In this document: piece by piece, positions 61,061-64,000 of the stretch | How the letters are laid out: every line of letters begins with the position of its first letter | Position numbering within the stretch: the stretch's first letter is position 1 | Source: Pachyseris speciosa | Lineage: Eukaryota > Cnidaria > Anthozoa > Scleractinia > Pachyseridae | Length of the DNA: 64,000 nt | Assembly (NCBI GenBank): GCA_016490735.1 | Contig: JAEMWC010000034.1 | Span: 510,001-574,000 of the forward strand | Direction of reading: 5' to 3' | Made by a program: the position numbers and the translations under genes | Notes under the pieces: model-generated | Told to the model about the DNA's origin: nothing | The model's input: only the letters and a program-made list of their open reading frames with translations | Databases searched by the model: none

Positions 61061-64000
61061 AGAAATATTGCAAGGGAAATTAAATGGCAGCCATTTTTGG
61101 GACAGCCTGTCATGCCACACTAGGTTACTCGTCTAGAAAGTCACCGTGTTTTGCTCTGTGAGACGGTGTATTTTAATTTCTCACCAAAGCTTGCAATTTC
61201 AAAAGAGGAAACCGAAATACAAATTGTGTGTGACAGACTTGTTCGAGGTACCGTTAGGCGGGGAAGAGAAGTAGAGATACTTACGTTGTATTTTTGCTCC
61301 ACTCAAAAATTTTAAGAGTGCGACGGTACACTTCGCACGCACTTGAAATTACTGAGAGTCTGAAAATCTCGATTTATTGCTAACACATTTCCGCACATGT
61401 GAAGAACCAAATGAAGAAAGGTCAGTGATAAACAAGACCATGATGGATCTGCCAAGGGTCTGATGAGGAATTATGAATTCCCTCACTAAAAGCAAAGTGT
61501 TTGCAGGATTGAAACCAAATTACGAAAGCTATCATTTTCCCCCTTTTTTGTGGCTATGACCTCGCAATTTTAGCTCTTTTCGTGAAATTGTTCATTTCCC
61601 TCATCTTCTTCTCTCACAGCCGGTTTAACCTCTCCTACCAAGGTTTACTAATTTTCGCAATGACTTTCTTACCATTAACCGATTAATTTTAATTTTCTTT
61701 GTTGCGTTTGGACTTGGCCTCTTGTTGTATCAATCTGACTCATAAAAACAAACTACTCTAAAACAACTACTGAGGCCGTCTCGTGACTACTGCATGAAGA
61801 AACATAATTGACTTTGTGGTCTGTTGAAATAGTAATGAATGCACAGATTAGCTATCCGGCTGACATTTTTCGTTTTAGTACCAAGTTCTTGGGGCTCTTT
61901 GTTTAGAAATAGTCCAAATTTAAACAATGTATCCACAAGCCGTTTCGTCAGGCTGATCCCATGACGACAATTTCACACCTACCGCAAACCACGTGAGTTG
62001 TCATGTCTCAAAACGGAAAGCAAAAGCAAGTTCAGGCACGAATGTTTTACAAAAGGTACTGAAGTCCAGCCATTACGAGGGGAAGAGGCATACAGCAGGG
62101 GGGAGGGTGAATGGGAGCTACCCTCTCCTGTCATCATCCAAAAAATGTAACTGTGCAGAGTCTGTGAGCACTTCCTCATTAACCCCTCCGTTCTTTCTTC
62201 ATTGGGCCCCTCTGCCCCTTCCGATAATGTTTTAATCTCATTTTTGAGTACGAGGTGGGCTTTTCGGGAAGTTTTTTTTTGCAATATCTCCGTAGTTCGA
62301 AATGGGTACCATTGCGGTAAAATATGAACATTAGCAGGAGCCTAGATCCTCGCGGAGACTCCCTTTACACAACTTTCTTCTAGCCCCCCACCCCCACCCT
62401 CCGCAAAAAATTCCAAATGGCAAGGCTAAAAATATAGTTAAGTCAGTTCAAAGTTCTTTTTCGCAACTTGTTATTATTACCGGGCCGGGAACTCTTATCA
62501 ATACTTATCGCATGAGTAATTGCTATTGTTGAACTTGAGTGTCGCAACGGAAACCAGTTCTCATTTCTAACCTCTTGTGCTGTTGTCATCATGAAACGAA
62601 CAATATTTCGAAAGTGGGTCACATAATTTTGCTCCAGAATGATTCCCGGGAATGATTGTCCTCCACTCTCAACGAAATATGGACTCTCCTGACCCACTCC
62701 TCCTCTCTAATTGTCCAGCGTACCTTTGCGAAGAAATTGAGATATGATCATCCTTCACGATGCGGTGGCTGCTGGCTGGATCTCGCGACACTGACTACAT
62801 TATAGCTCATGTTAGTGTAAAAGCTACCTTAAGCTGTGCGAAAATAGCCACTTTACATTAGGACGACATTAAGAAATATCGTCGATGCTCACGTGCTCGG
62901 AAGTCAAGGGCTAAAAGAATGTTGAAAAATTGCCCGACTCCCGGAATGGTTTGTTATCTTTATTCCTAATTGACGTCACTGTGCGATAAGTATAGAAATT
63001 GCACAGCAAACTTCACGACTGAGTGTCGACAAGCTTGGTTCCCGTTTTGCACCTGGCAGAGCGTTGCAAACAGCACGTGGAGTTGAGACGTAAAATAAGC
63101 GTTTATCTAAGCTGGCCACATGACCGCTAAATATCATTGTCTCCAAGTTTTTTTGAAAATACGTGCTGTAATTGTAAGGTTTGCTAAACCGCTAAGCGTC
63201 CATCCCGATTCATATTTCCACGCTGTTTGTTTAGCCCCGCAGGCACTTGATTACGAAATAGCAAAATAGTGCCAGATTTGTTTGCTTACAAGCTTTGTGA
63301 TGTGCGAGGAATTTTGTTGCAAATTTGAGAAAGATCATGTAAATCCAATTACTTCGACAGAAGACGGAGGGAACTTGTCTGGTTCCGCGGGGTGCTTAAT
63401 AATGGAAATAAATATTGATTGTCAAGGAACGTCTCATTTAAAGTAGCTACTATAATCACTGGCTTTGTGCGAGGGATATATTTATCCATGTATATGCCTA
63501 CGTGAGTAAACATCCATGACCCTAACTTCGTGCGCTGAGAGTGTGACTAATCACTAACAAAAATCCGTGATTTTATTTGAAAAAAAAAAGCAACAATTCA
63601 CAAAAATGAGAGCCATTTTTAGCACCTACTAAACAAAACAGTTATCAAATTTAGTTAATTTTCGCCGGAACAATACCTGCCCTGGCTAGTCCCTGGTTAA
63701 TGTTATCCATCTCGTGTTCATATTTTTTGAGGAAACTAAAAATCGTTTAGGTTTAGCGCGATGGAATGAGACACGTTCCGGCACGAAACATGAAACAAAG
63801 GAATCGTGAGTCAAGAGGTCATTGGATAAAGCTTAGGTAACAAAATTTGTATACTTAGAAATTTTGCAACACAACTAACTTCAGCGTCGAGCTGATACCT
63901 GGGTCCAATCACATCATCGGAAGTGAATTGCTGCTGTTAGATCCTTATCAGCGACGATCCGTGCTGATCGCTCGCTAAACCAATAGGAACGTTTCAAAAG
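61061..64000. other. Sequence without a supported gene
   Basis: Short open frames on both strands (for example minus 62284-61979 and minus 62697-62443) show no domain, and I found no splice chain I can defend. Confidence 0.5.

Overview
The window is nuclear DNA from an animal, most likely an anthozoan cnidarian, probably a stony coral; I could not search a database, so the species is not settled. The evidence is GT-AG introns joining exons in consistent phase, and a dense load of mobile DNA of kinds common in anthozoans: Penelope-like, DIRS-like and CR1/Tx1-type elements, tRNA-derived SINEs including a Nin-type one, and many palindromic MITEs. No prokaryotic operon, CRISPR array or phage module is present.

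Four host genes can be built by exon chaining. (1) Plus strand, 1343-12104: a four-exon Golgi-type sulfotransferase gene of 341 codons with an in-frame TGA at codon 57. (2) Plus strand, 19536-24128: a complete three-exon MFSD3 ortholog of 411 residues, a multipass transporter of the major facilitator superfamily. (3) Minus strand, about 51.1 kb down to 26.1 kb: exons for one or two unrecognised proteins. The four downstream exons (36379-26080) join perfectly in phase into at least 781 residues with 33-residue repeats and a Ser/Arg-rich tail. The upstream exons (49758-48234, perhaps starting at 51128) are also phase-consistent, but their link to the downstream set is unproven. (4) Plus strand, 53483-57842: a complete three-exon, 148-residue protein with two U1-type C2H2 zinc fingers.

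The rest is mostly transposon-derived. 1-12 kb: sulfotransferase introns holding MITEs, a broken RecQ-like helicase and a GGAA satellite. 12-19 kb: a decayed LINE, a Harbinger-type MITE flanked by TTA, a hAT-type element with a clean 8-bp target duplication, and other MITEs. 28-35 kb: a large intron with two halves of a Penelope-like element head to head, a pair of long inverted repeats and a Tx1/L1-type LINE split by a MITE. 37-46 kb: a broken DIRS-like element (Gag, RT-RNase H, tyrosine recombinase), then a Penelope-like element split by a CR1/L2-type LINE with a 4-bp target duplication. 46-51 kb: LINE tail, satellite, Nin-type SINE and MITEs between exons. 58-64 kb: hairpin repeats and otherwise featureless sequence.

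The host genes show no evident functional link to one another. The points I consider most worth a second look are the unrecognised repeat-containing minus-strand gene, the head-to-head Penelope arrangements (including a perfect 116-bp palindrome), and stem-loops resembling hammerhead ribozymes near Penelope-type ends.
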